Assembly (NCBI GenBank): GCA_019828545.1
Contig: JACVRA010000135.1
Span: 1-64,000 of the forward strand
DNA length: 64,000 nucleotides
From: Paracamarosporium sp. OC-R06-R3
Lineage: Eukaryota; Ascomycota; Dothideomycetes; Pleosporales; Didymosphaeriaceae
Direction: 5' to 3'
Shown: positions 22,270 to 33,062 of the stretch, one piece after another
Layout of the letters: each line of letters starts with the position of its first letter
How positions within the stretch are numbered: the first letter of the stretch is position 1
Translations under genes and position numbers: made by a program
The notes under the pieces: generated by a model
Database searches by the model: none
The model's input: the letters and a program-made list of their open reading frames with translations, nothing else
What the model was told of the DNA's origin: nothing

Positions 22270-23675
22270 ATGAGGACCTCTCTTTCCGTCTTCGCCCTTG
22301 CGGGCTCTGCCTCTGCCGGATACGCTGGATATCCGGCTGGTGGTTACGAGTACGGCGGTTACGGAACTGGATCCTACGCTGTTCCGTCGTCGTCTGCCTA
22401 CGAAGCCTCGACGCCAGAGTACTCAATCCCTGAATACTCTGTTAGTCTTACTATTCACCATGATGCATTGACACCATAACTAACAAATGGTAGACCCCGG
22501 CGCCTCCTGCATCCTACCCAGCGTCGACTCCCGAGTACTCTGTATGTCACATGATTACTGCTTTCACTGAGACAATACTGACTTCAAGAAAGACTCCGGC
22601 GCCTCCACCATCTTACCCCGTGTACACGCCTTCTGCTTCCTCGAGCAGCGTCTACACCCCTCCGGCCTCTTACCCTGTGTACACGCCATCGGCCTCTTCG
22701 AGCAGCGTCTACGTTCCTCCGGTCTCTTACCCTGTGTACACGCCCCCGCCTTACACCCCGGCTCCTGTAAGTTCTTTCTATTCCTCTAAATCTCCGATAC
22801 TATCATGATTCGAAAAATCTCAACTTTGAATTTTTGAAAACGAATTTCACGCAAGAGTGATCACTTGCTAACAAATTCAACAGCCTGCCAACTACTCCAC
22901 GGTGCCTCCCTACACTCCGGCGCCCCCTCCATCTTACAGCCAGGCCCCTCCTCCGTCTTACAGCCAGGCTCCCCCGCCTTCTTACAGCCAGGCACCTCCT
23001 CCATCCTACTCCGCCTCCACCCCTCCCCCCTACACTCCGGCTCCGGTAAGTTTAATCTACAAATCGCTGCCCAATCTGTCATATACTAACGTTTTGGAGC
23101 CGCCATCGTATCCCACTGCGCCCCCGCCATCCTACAGCACTTTTGTCCCGCCGCCGTACCCTTCGTACAACGCCTCGGTCCCGTACATCACCACCACTTA
23201 CACAACCACTGAGACTGTGACTGTTCCGTGCACCACTGTTGTTACTCCCTCCGTTCCGGGCTACACCACTGTCGTCACCGTTACCCCGTCCGTTCCTGCC
23301 CCGAGCGTGCCAGGTTACGAGACTCCGAGTGTCCCTGCCCCTAGTGCCCCGGTATACACGACTGTCATCACTCCCTCCGTGCCTGGATACGCTACCCCGA
23401 CTCCCATCACGACCGTGACCTACTCGACCACGATCATCACCTCCACCGTCACGACTTCTTACCCTGCGCCGCCCACTCTCATCCCCAGTGGATACACTCC
23501 GGCCCCGCCAGCTCCTCCCGCTGGCACTGCGCCTGGCTACAGCACTCCCTCGGTCCCTGAGGCTTCCTCCACGCCCAAGCCATCCGCACCTGCCGAGTTC
23601 CCCGGTGCTGCCTCGGCCCAGAAGCCTGTGATGGCTCTCATTGCTGGTGCTTTGGCCTTCGTTGCCCTTGCATAA
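22270..23675 (+). CDS. GPI-anchored Pro/Tyr/Ser-rich repeat cell-wall protein
   Basis: Five exons: 22270-22440, 22494-22541, 22593-22766, 22884-23045 and 23100-23675; 376 aa, all introns phase 0. Signal peptide MRTSLSVFALAGSASA is followed by a Gly/Tyr segment. Tandem modules follow: two VYTPSASSSSVY.PP.SYP units, then three or four PPPSYSQA units, then TPSVPG/TTTVT-type Thr-rich repeats. The C-terminus has a small-residue omega region and a hydrophobic tail (KPVMALIAGALAFVALA), as in GPI-anchored wall proteins. Each internal exon starts with TPAP or PxxY-like residues and ends in TPEYS or YTPAP, so exons match repeat units. The fourth intron (54 bp) is open in frame, so retention would insert 18 residues. 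Likely O-mannosylated and wall-linked. No enzymatic domain. Confidence 0.82.
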
Positions 23676-25545
23676 GCAGACTCTTTACTTCTTGGCTGTA
23701 TATTCTAAATTTCTATGACGCTCTTTACGCGTGGCACAAACGCATGGTTAACGGCCCTTTTTACGAATTTAATGGTATGTCATTGGCAAATGACTGGATA
23801 CATAAGGCACTCCTTAGATAGACTGGGTTTGCACACGCTCCTTACGAAATGGGTCGGAAAGGTGACAGCAATATGATGTAGATGGATGAAGGTGGTGGGA
23901 TACCATTGGAGGAGGAAGATAATGTTCCTATTTGCGGGCATGCGGTTAGTGTGCGTGAAGCCGTTGCGCTGTAATACAACGATGTTCAATTGGCAGATTC
24001 GATAACCTGTTTCACGTGTGAATTATCGCGCAGTAGAAGTGAGGTGCATGTCATCAGCTGTGTGTACCAAGGAAATGTGCCGTGGTGAGGTATTGGTACG
24101 ACGGGTCTCCACATTGAACTCGGACAATGGAAAAGCACAGTTGTGGAAGGTGTTGCTGCAAATGCCTTCATGCCCTCTACTCCGATGCAGATGGTTGATC
24201 CACACGGAAACTATCACCAGCCTCGCGGGTCGATGCAGCACTCAAAGCGGAAGACATACTACCACGGGACCGAGATCTACATGTATCATCCTGCTTTGTA
24301 TCCATTGCACTGGTGTGGCACAGACTTCTGCAGTGTCCTCCGAGGACCATGTCATTCGGCGGTCCATGTGGATGCTCGGCTCGTTTTGTAACACGGCGAG
24401 AAAGCCAGGTGTTCGGTACACGGTGAGGGGTTGTGGACATGGCGGGTTCGTCATAGTTATGAATTGTGCAGCCAGTCGTCGGGATGGAGGTGCACGTATG
24501 TTGGATTGCTACGGGGTAGGGTATGCTATGTAGGGATGGATGTAGTGGGATTGCACTGCGTTCATATGGGTGCGTTTTCAGGCCATGTGTAGCATAGGCC
24601 GTTGTTGACGAGTTAGGGACACTATAAATCGATGTTGGATAGGGATCGGATTGAATTGCCCAATCGTTGAGGACTGCAATAGAGTAGTTGAGAGCGGTAC
24701 TGTAGTACAACTCAATGCTTGGCTGATAAGTACAGACAGTAACACCGAGTAGATACCAGCCAATCAACAAAAGTCTAGAAGACACACTGGTTCGCGACGC
24801 ATGCCGCCTGTCCTAGATACGGTGAGATCAGGATGACTGCTGACCCAACGTTAATAGAAGCAACTACCGGCGACACAACAGCTTCGTCAGAATGAAGAAA
24901 AACCGGTCTTTACTCCTCTTCTATCTTGACTACATAACAGTTGGTTGGGTTCGGTCCCGCACATCTCGTTGCCTTGTTCTAAAGACCGGTGAACCGCAAC
25001 CGCCAATCAGAGACTGAACGAGCCGCCACCATTGAAGCGTACGCGAAACACGACAAAGGCCAGCCGTCGATGTTGCACGGCTGCAATTCGCTTTCAAGCT
25101 AAAAGCTACAAGGAAAGTGCAATCAGCTGGGTTCTCTTCACAGCCAAGTGTCTCACACGCGAGTCACGATGTGGTTCCTTTGTGGGACGGCGCGGGGTCG
25201 GGAGGCGGCCATCAGCAACGCCGCCCTCTTCCTCCAACAACGTCTGCTTCACAGCTGCATCGCGTGAACTGAGGGACAATCGTGTCTCCTTTTTCCGGAC
25301 TTATATTCGCTTATCCTTTCGCCGGTCAAGGGGCTAAAAGGAATGGAATAGGGCCATATTGGTTAGTGAGATCTTGACCGGTTGCAAAGTGCCACTTGGC
25401 GTCTGTGCGCCGTGAGCTTCACCGGAAATCTGGGAGGGGGCTTTAAGCAATAGCGCACTGCTGTCTGCATTGCGAGCTTCAGTCGATTTTCTAGCTGCTT
25501 CATCTTTGCAGAGTGCTTCGCGGGCTCGAGGCTTTTGGTCACGGG
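23676..25545. other. Intergenic, no gene recognised
   Basis: Several 60-200-codon frames overlap on both strands around 24,000-24,800. None shows a domain, signal peptide with coherent downstream sequence, or splice support. The part just upstream of 25,546 is the promoter of the aminopeptidase gene. Confidence 0.4.
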
Positions 25546-28500
25546 ATGGATGAAATAGCGACGAATCTCGATGCCATGAAGCTTGCGAGGCGGCTGCAGG
25601 AGGCGAGGAGGGAGGAGTATTGGCTGCATCTCGAGGCAGAGGGGCCCTGGGAAAAGTATCCAGGTGAGTTTGTTTTTTAACTTGAGCAATTGAGCGTGTG
25701 GAGTGGTTGCTGATGGTTGCATACAGCGAAGCAACATGCACAGCGGGTGCGCGATTGTCTGGGTGCAGCAGAAGGCTTGGTCTACCTACCTGGGTCGCCC
25801 GCATGGAGCAACGAAGATAGCGATATGCCTGCGCCTTTTCGCCAGCGGCGATACTTTTACTATCTGAGTGGCTGTAACGAAGCAAGCTGTCACTTGACCT
25901 ACGACATTAAGCAAGACATACTTACTCTGTTCATCCCGCGCACCAATCCGGACCGCGTCTTTTGGAATGGCCGGGGCTCGACTCCTGCCGAGGCTATGGA
26001 TAAGTACGACATTGATCAAGTCTTCTACGTGGACCAGCTAAAGCCGTGGATACATGACTGGTTCGTCCACAATCGATATGATAGCTCTCAGCGACTCTTT
26101 ATCTTGCACAAGGAACAGGTACCACATGCACGATTCCCCTGGCCCGTGGACTCGACATCTTTACAGCCTGCAGTCAACCAGTGTCGCATGATCAAAGATG
26201 AACACGAGATCAATCTGATCCGAAAAGCGAATGACATCTCATCAAAAGCACACAAGGAGATCCTTGCCAACATCACTAAATTTAAGAATGAAGCAGAGGT
26301 AGAGGGCCTGTTCCTCGACGTATGCATTTCGAATCAGGCGAAACAACAAGCTTACGATCCTATTGCAGCATCCGGTCCCAACGCCGGCACTTTACATTAC
26401 GATGCTAACAATGAGGACTTTGGCGATCGCCAACTCATGTGCCTGGATGCTGGATGCGAATTCGATCTCTACGCATCTGATATAACGCGTACCTTTCCTC
26501 TCTCTACTTCCTGGCCTTCGAAAGAGGCTGAGAACATTTACAAAATTGTTGAGCAGATGCAAGAAGTTTGCATCCAGAGACTAGGTCCAGGGGTACGATA
26601 TCTAGATCTTCATGTCTTGGCGCACCAGATCGCTATTGATGGTTTGTTGAGACTCGGTATACTACATAATGGTACGCGGGAAGAAATATTCAAGGCTGGT
26701 ACCAGCAAGGCTTTCTTCCCGCATGGTCTTGGACATCATGTGGGATTAGAGGTGCATGACGTGGGACAGCACGAGCTGATGAGCTTGCTCACGCATCCGA
26801 AGTACGAAAAGGTATAAAAGGGTCTGTTTAACAGCTGTAAGTATGGACGTTTACAAAGTGCAGGTTCCCTCATTGTACCCTGAAGACTTCCATTTGCCTG
26901 TATACGACGAGGAACTCTGCATGGCGCCAACGCATCCGGAGAGCCCGCATTTGGAAGAAGGCATGGTGGTCACGGTCGAACCTGGAATGTAAGCTTCGCC
27001 TATCTGTATGCGAATTATGAGCAGCGATTGACTAAAGTGATATAGCTACTTTTCTGCATATGTGCTCGACTACTTCTATCTTCCATCCCCTGTGCATTCA
27101 AAGTACATCAATAAGGAGGTGCTCTATCGATATTTTCCAGTGGGCGGTGTCCGCATTGAGGATGACATTCTCATTACTTCAAAGGGGTATGAGAACCTCA
27201 CTACTGCACCTAAGGGCGATGCTATGCTCGACATTATTAGAGGTCAGAGCAGCAGTTCCATATCTACGTCAAGGGACAATAGAAACGAAACAGCCGGGGA
27301 ACCACTCCGTCGTGCGCCAGGCATCCCGAAACGAGTAGCTGAGCCAATGTTGAAACCCGTCTCTAGAGCAGCAACAGAACCTATTACGAAGAAAGCAAAT
27401 CCAGAAGAGAAACACGTCATTCAGGATCATTGGCTGTTTAAAAAGCCTCAGACACAACCTCATTCTACGAACAAGGACAAGAAAGAGAAAGCTCGTCAGA
27501 CTGAAAACCATGCGTCTCCAAACAACGGTTTACCCCTTTGTGGCACTTCTTCTCGAGCTGTTGAGCACATCTTCATGAGCTGGCAAAGCGAGATCGGCAA
27601 TCATACCTCAGCGCCGTATCTTGGCATTGGCATGAAGATAGCAGCACAGAAGTGTCAGCAGTGCATTGTCCTTTTTGAAACGCTCGACCGCCTGCGGAAG
27701 ACGCTCAGTCAATCAATGAAGAACTCGCCGAGGACTTCACCGAAACCAGAGACTGGCAACTTTGAACACCAGAATAATACACACACAGCACTCGACTGCC
27801 ATTATCCTTTGCGGGAAACCATGGACGATATGCACCTTCCGGCAGGATCTAAAGTACCCGAGATGCGACAAATCACACCATTACCATCGAGCAGCTCTGC
27901 TGGCAAGACACTGCGAGGGGATCCAGCTCAGGAATCTGGCAACTCGCGATGGTTCGAGTCGTATGACCCTCTCATATGTTATGGTAGAGTAAGCCAGACT
28001 TTTCCGCCTTCTAAGTCATCTCCTGAAGCGGTGCCCAAGCTACCAGGATCATCTTTCGGCACGCAACATGGACTCAAAAAGGACATTCACACGAAGATAG
28101 ACAACGATGCGGTTATCCCACCAAAAGTAACAGCACAGCGGCGTTCTGTTACCTTTGATAGTTACCCCGTCACACAATCGCAGCAGCAGCAGGCTCACTC
28201 GGAGAGAATTGCAGCGCCCGGTCAGTACTACATCGAACACATAGATCCTAGATTCGCCCAGAACAAGCAAACGTACCCAGTGTATGACCATCACCTCGAG
28301 CTACAGAAGAGCAGCTCTGAGATCCCACCACCACCACCACCACCACCTCACGCACCGACGTATACCAACTCACTGCCATCAGCAGGTGCCTTCCAGTTGG
28401 TGCCTCCTCCATCGGAAGCGGGAACTTCTACAATGCAAGAAGCAAAAGCCTTGTCTAATACTATTTCTCGAAGAGGCCTCTCTGTGGCACATGAGCATAG

Positions 28501-29041
28501 CAACAAGCGCGAGCAATCTACACATCCAGCAGCTGATTCTACACGATCCCCCAATGCGCGGCCTTCACTCCCGACTCTTCATCAAGGACCAACGAATGGT
28601 ATGACACAAAGAGAGCAGCTTACATCTGCACGAAGCCGCCTCCCAGAGGAATCTACCTTTGACCAAAGCCGCCGCTCCACGTTCATGCCAACTAGCGCTG
28701 CAATGCCGCAGAACCTTAGGCATAGACACTCGATGGGCAGCGCACTCAGGTCCACGACAGAAAACAGCAGGATCTCACAGCCCCAGCCTCAGCCTCCACT
28801 CGATCTTTTCCCCAACACCCCTTCTGCGGCTGGCTCGCGTACTCAATACATGCACCCATGGAGCGATCGTGCGTTTTCCTCCGCAACCCCCTCTACGACC
28901 CTCCCAGCTCCGTACCAGCGCGTGCGCAAGTTGGATAATCCGACCCTGCGAGGTCTCGAACGGGACGGCACGACGCCAATCTACGCCCGCCCCAGGCCCG
29001 GCGGCGAGGAACTCCGGGGCATCGACTACGCGGAGTGGTAA
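25546..29041 (+). CDS. Xaa-Pro aminopeptidase (prolidase family) with long disordered tail
   Basis: Exons 25546-25663, 25727-26811, 26864-26988 and 27046-29041; 1107 aa. The N-terminal aminopeptidase-P domain includes [12 protein letters not shown]. The pita-bread M24B domain carries the metal ligands in order: [19 protein letters not shown] (two Asp), [13 protein letters not shown] (His), EPGIYFS (Glu, across the last intron) and VRIEDD (Glu). It should release N-terminal residues preceding proline, with Mn2+. The catalytic core ends near residue 508. About 600 further residues are low complexity, with a Pro run (~870), Gln/Ser-rich parts and one conserved-looking island ([13 protein letters not shown]). 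Pleosporales homologues I recall are roughly 640-660 aa as annotated, so this tail is long. No stop or frameshift separates core from tail. No signal peptide. Confidence 0.9.
28329..28347 (+). repeat. CAC/CCA trinucleotide repeat (poly-Pro in the aminopeptidase tail)
   Basis: A short CCA microsatellite within the reading frame encodes a run of eight prolines. It could vary in length without breaking the frame. Confidence 0.8.
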
Positions 29042-30106
29042 TTCGTCTTGCGCAAGCAAGCAAGCAAGCAAGCAAAAGTAAAGTGTCAGATGAACAGGTC
29101 GACGTGCGGTGTTGTGTCGTGCCGTGAAGGTGAGCAGCACGGCCTAACGAGTTCCTTAGTCGTTATCTTGATATATACGTTATGTATGCTAGCTAGCTAC
29201 TATTACTTACTTACTTATTATACTACGTTTTTTTCTACACCGGCCTCGTGGATGGAACTTGCTTGATTTGATGGTGAGATCTGTTAGCCTGGGCCGTACA
29301 AGGCAGGCAGACAGATAGACAGACATGGGATTCTCGATGTGCACGGATTCTTTCTTGCTTTGATGTCAGGCTGAACTTGGTCGCGTCTTCGTGTGGTCAA
29401 CCTGGTTTTTAAGCTAGATAGGTAAGTGTTAGGACATCAGCCCTTGATATCATATCTATACAGATAAGTCTTCTTCATTCACCAACGCTCGAGCGCCGTG
29501 TACCAATCGCTTGGTCATTGCAATGCTTCTTCGACGTATCTTCTGCTTTTGACGTTGGGACTTCAAACCGTCTTGTGCGTGGCTTTGCGATTTCGATCCG
29601 TTTTCCAGCCATGGCTCCGCCGTTGTGTATATCCTTTGCGCTCCTTGCTTTGTTATTTGGCGTCTGCCTAGATCATTTCGCTTCCGTTTTCGTACACGGC
29701 TTAGACATGTGCAAGAGTGGTTTGCGCGTCTGACCTATTCCTATACTAAAACGTCTGCATAATAGTTGTATTCGATTGACGGAAATCTGCATAGAGGCCT
29801 ACAAATCGTGATATCCCTTAGACATAGACAAAGAGCTCAAGTTCTGCCTCTCCAATGACCCGTGCGCCCCAAACACCTTCTCTTGACCACATATTCCCAA
29901 TGACGCCAATCGTACGTACAAGCGTGGTGGCTCCCAAAATGCCGACGCTGTCCAAAACCATGCTTACAAAAGGTGAAAATCCGCTTCATTAATCCATACA
30001 CTCTCTCGACCCACTACTTGGTGATTGTGGGTGGCATTGAACCCGAAAACGTTGCCCCGACCGTGTCCCATTTTTTTCTTTCCTGTGCAATCATGTCGTT
30101 TATAAT
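29042..30106. other. Convergent intergenic with AAGC-type repeat
   Basis: Lies between the 3' ends of the aminopeptidase gene (+) and ROT1 (-). It begins with a (GCAA)n tetranucleotide run. A CTAG/ACTT-rich stretch lies near 29,180-29,220. No gene recognised. Confidence 0.45.
29052..29075 (+). repeat. (GCAA)6 tetranucleotide microsatellite
   Basis: Six tandem copies of GCAA start ten bases after the stop codon of the aminopeptidase gene, in its 3' untranslated region. Confidence 0.9.
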
Positions 30107-30991
30107 CTAAAAGAAATAGTAGAGGACACCGCCCGAAGCTGTCAAGAAGACGCCAAACCACCACCAGCGATCAGCCTGCTGTTGTTGAGGTGTCCGCTTG
30201 CTGAGCACGTTCACGGTGAGCGGGAAGTCGGAGCGCTTGACCTTATTAGTTGCCTTTGCGCCAGCAGTCGAGGTGGTCAGCGGGTTAAGGGTTGTGGTTG
30301 GGAGCATCTGGGGTGGAGAATAAGCTAGGTAGAGTGGCATGAGCGGCGCTCCATCGCGCTTGAAGAGATTTAGGCGTGTCTTTTTCGTGTATCCGTCTGT
30401 GACAACTTCGTAGCGCTGCAAGTCCCGTTAGCATCATAGCTGGAAGATATGTAATTAGTGGACATACTTCGAACAGTTCAGTGGTGTTGTATCGTGTATA
30501 AATGGCATTACCGTATGTGCAAGGGTCCGAGTATAGTTGTCGTCCGTCGACTTTGATAGGCTCAAGGGAGAGCGAGCCGTTGTCCAACTTCTTGAAGCTT
30601 CCATGCTGCCACTGTATTATCCCTTTTGGACAGTTGGGGTTCGTTGCTGTAGCGTAAGTTAGCATGTGTATGCAATTCATGCGGGAAAGAGCGAGCGGCT
30701 CAACATACGGTTCGCTACGGCACGGTAGTATGCCTCTTCAAAATGACCGTCTTTGGAGAAAGAGTACGAGACGCCCGTGTGCTTCGGTTCCGTGAACTGG
30801 TCGTTGACGGGATCATAAAAGCCCTGCCATAAATCAGTCCCTGCGTCGCCATCTAGCAGAATGTGCCTCCATACCGGCCCCGTGAGCGTTGAATTGGACT
30901 TGCTGCTCCATGTGCCAACCAAGTCTGTGAAGGATGCTTGCGCGGCGGCTAGGCTTGCGCCAAGCAGCAGCGTTGCTACCGAGGCGAGCAT
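30107..30991 (-). CDS. ROT1: Rot1, ER membrane chaperone/N-glycosylation factor
   Basis: Exons (transcription order) 30875-30991, 30709-30823, 30468-30646 and 30107-30415; 239 aa. Signal peptide [19 protein letters not shown] is followed by the Rot1 opening [64 protein letters not shown] and [12 protein letters not shown] follow. The C-terminal hydrophobic anchor is [19 protein letters not shown]. Rot1 is an essential ER membrane protein needed for beta-1,6-glucan and proper O- and N-glycosylation in yeast (established). The first intron (51 bp) is open in frame but interrupts the conserved TGP/GFYDP junction, so it must be spliced. Its start faces the cyclo-ligase gene across 350 bp. Confidence 0.95.
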
Positions 30992-31341
30992 CTCGGTGGG
31001 TATGCGACGATGTAGCGAGCGTGGGTGGTTCGGAGGTCGTGCGCGAGGGCGGAGAGTTCGGATCGGTGGGGATGCAGTGCGATTGTTGTAGAGGCGGCGC
31101 CCGGTTTGGCCAGGAGACAAGAATGGAGCAGCCGCGACCGACAGGGATCGCGCCGCCGCTAGTGGCGCCGATCGTCGAGCCGCGCAGCACTTGCATCACC
31201 GCTGTCATTCCTTCCGGAGCCATAAAGCCATAAGGCTGGCTCACGCTCTTGCCCACGGCATCTGGCTGCCCCTCCACCTGCAATTGCGAAGACTGCCGCA
31301 TCTGCTTCGTTGCTGCGTCGTCAACGCAGCCAGGACACACA
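30992..31341. promoter_or_regulatory. Divergent promoter ROT1 / 5-formyl-THF cyclo-ligase
   Basis: 350 bp between two ATGs facing apart, G+C-rich, with no obvious TATA box. It must serve both genes. Confidence 0.55.
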
Positions 31342-32154
31342 ATGGCAGCAGTCACTGCATTGAAAAAGGATCTAAGAAAGAAGATCAAGCAGATACTCGC
31401 CGACGTTTCTGATGCGGCAGCTGTTGCGCAGAGTAGGTCTACCTATTCACGTTTACCGAAAGAGGCAATGATGCTAAGTTTGGTCTGCTATAGCTACCAA
31501 TGCCGTCAAAGCCCTGTTAAGCATGCCAGAGTACAAAGCCGCGGGGCGGATCAGCGTTTATCTGTCCATGCCCACAGGCGAGATCTCAACAACAGGAATC
31601 GTTCGCGATGCGCTCTCTCAGGGAAAACGTGTCTTCATTCCCTACACATACCGTCTCGATGCTCCACAAGACGGCCAGCCCAAATCCATCATGGACATGC
31701 TCGAGCTCCACTCCATGCAGGACTTTGAATCCCTGCAGCCAGACAAGTGGAACATTCCCACGCCCAGCGAGGACTCCCTCCCAAACCGGGCCAACTCGTT
31801 TGGCGGCAAAGGCATCACAAACGGCGCCATCACGACTTCGAACGAGGATGCCGGGCTAGATCTTATTGTAATGCCAGGCATGGCATTCGACTCCAGCTTC
31901 GGCCGGCTTGGTCACGGGAAGGGATTCTACGATTATTTCCTGCGTCGCTGTCACGATGCGTCGCGGGTGCCTTTTCGCGGTAAGAAACACTGATTTCCAT
32001 TTCTGGGTGGGTATTCTAACTAACCACGATAGTCGGATTGTCTTTGTCGGAGCAGCTGCTCCCGCCAGGCGAATCCGTACCCATGGATAACTCCGATTTT
32101 CGACTTGATGCCCTGATAACCGGTGATGGAGAGCTGCACAGAGCCAAGACATAG
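31342..32154 (+). CDS. 5-formyltetrahydrofolate cyclo-ligase
   Basis: Exons 31342-31432, 31494-31979 and 32033-32154; 232 aa. It opens with MAAVTALKKDLRKKIKQIL, has the strand ISVYLSMPTGEISTTGIVRD and a central KRVFIPYTY block. The ATP/folate-binding motif is GRLGHGKGFYDYFL. The last exon ends VPMDNSDFRLDALITGD, where D-x-x-x-D-x-[IL] is typical of the family. The enzyme converts 5-formyl-THF plus ATP to 5,10-methenyl-THF in one-carbon metabolism (established). Cytosolic or mitochondrial location is not clear. It converges with the SmE gene, leaving 92 bp between stop codons. Confidence 0.93.
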
Positions 32155-32246
32155 ACGGTGTGCCATAACCTCCCCCAACGCTCCACCACCCCTGGAAGCT
32201 GAATCTCGCCGCAAGTCCTGTCAGGTGAGCTCCCTCGGGGAATGGC

Positions 32247-32749
32247 TCAGTTGTTGATCTGTTGGATGAGAGAGATATTGTCTCCCTTGAGGAGGACTTG
32301 GCCTGGGTATGGTTAGCGGCACGCATGGTGGTGCAGACCAGATACGCAAATGCACTTACCCAGCTTCCTTCGCTCTTCTGGGCTGTCCTTCTTTGCCAAA
32401 GTAACCTCGATGGCGTCGTCAATGACCAGATTCATGAACTCGTCGAAGCCCTGTGAGCCGTCAGCGCGCAGTCTTGCTTTCGGTGGGTGCCTATGCATAC
32501 CCTCAGCTTTCCCTCGATGCGCATGCCGAGGTTCTCATAGAGCCATATCGAGACGGTCGCGCGCTGCTGTAGAAGCTTGAAGATGAAATTGATGGGGGGC
32601 AGGAGCACTGCATGCACGTTAGGATGGGGAAGTCGCGAGCCGTACACGTCGTGGGGAAGGCGCACCTTTCTGCCCGCCGCGGCCTGTGCAAATGTCAGCG
32701 TTTGCGCGCAACAGCGGCGCCAGTCCTGCTTACCTCCGCGTCCAGTCAT
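32247..32749 (-). CDS. SME1: Small nuclear ribonucleoprotein SmE, with a microexon
   Basis: Five exons (transcription order): 32734-32749, 32666-32683, 32501-32607, 32360-32450 and 32247-32302; 95 aa. Translation gives MTGRGGRGGQKV then the Sm1 motif (LLPPINFIFKLLQQ...IWLYENLGMRIEGKLRGFD) and Sm2 motif (QVLLKGDNISLIQQ). SmE is one of seven Sm proteins ringing spliceosomal snRNAs (established). The coding part is 288 bp split by four introns of 50-58 bp. The second exon is only 18 bp and encodes the Gly/Arg linker; it rests on splice-site logic and needs transcript support. An intron-rich gene for a core spliceosome part is a frequent fungal pattern. Starts 313 bp from the divergent MTR10 gene. 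Confidence 0.9.
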
Positions 32750-33062
32750 GCTTGCGAATGGTGTCTTGTTCGGCGTCTGGGGTGGGTATGGGTCGGGTAG
32801 GTGAAGCTCTGGGAAAATAGCGGGCGGTGAGAAGCGAGCATGCTTGGCGTTGCGCGGGACCGACACGACTTTGTCTGTCGACGTAACTTCTTGCCTCGCA
32901 AACAAACATCGCGACCACTCCTGCGTATTCCTGCCACGCCGCCCGAATCGAACCGGCGCACCTGCTTGAGTTTATGAACCGCCGGTACAATCGCAACGAC
33001 CCCACCGCCACTTTCTGAGCGTCGCCCGCTTCTATCCAACAGCCCGCGCGGGACAGCCCACC
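32750..33062. promoter_or_regulatory. Divergent promoter SmE/MTR10
   Basis: 313 bp separate the two ATGs. No TATA box is obvious. It carries both core promoters. Confidence 0.55.
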
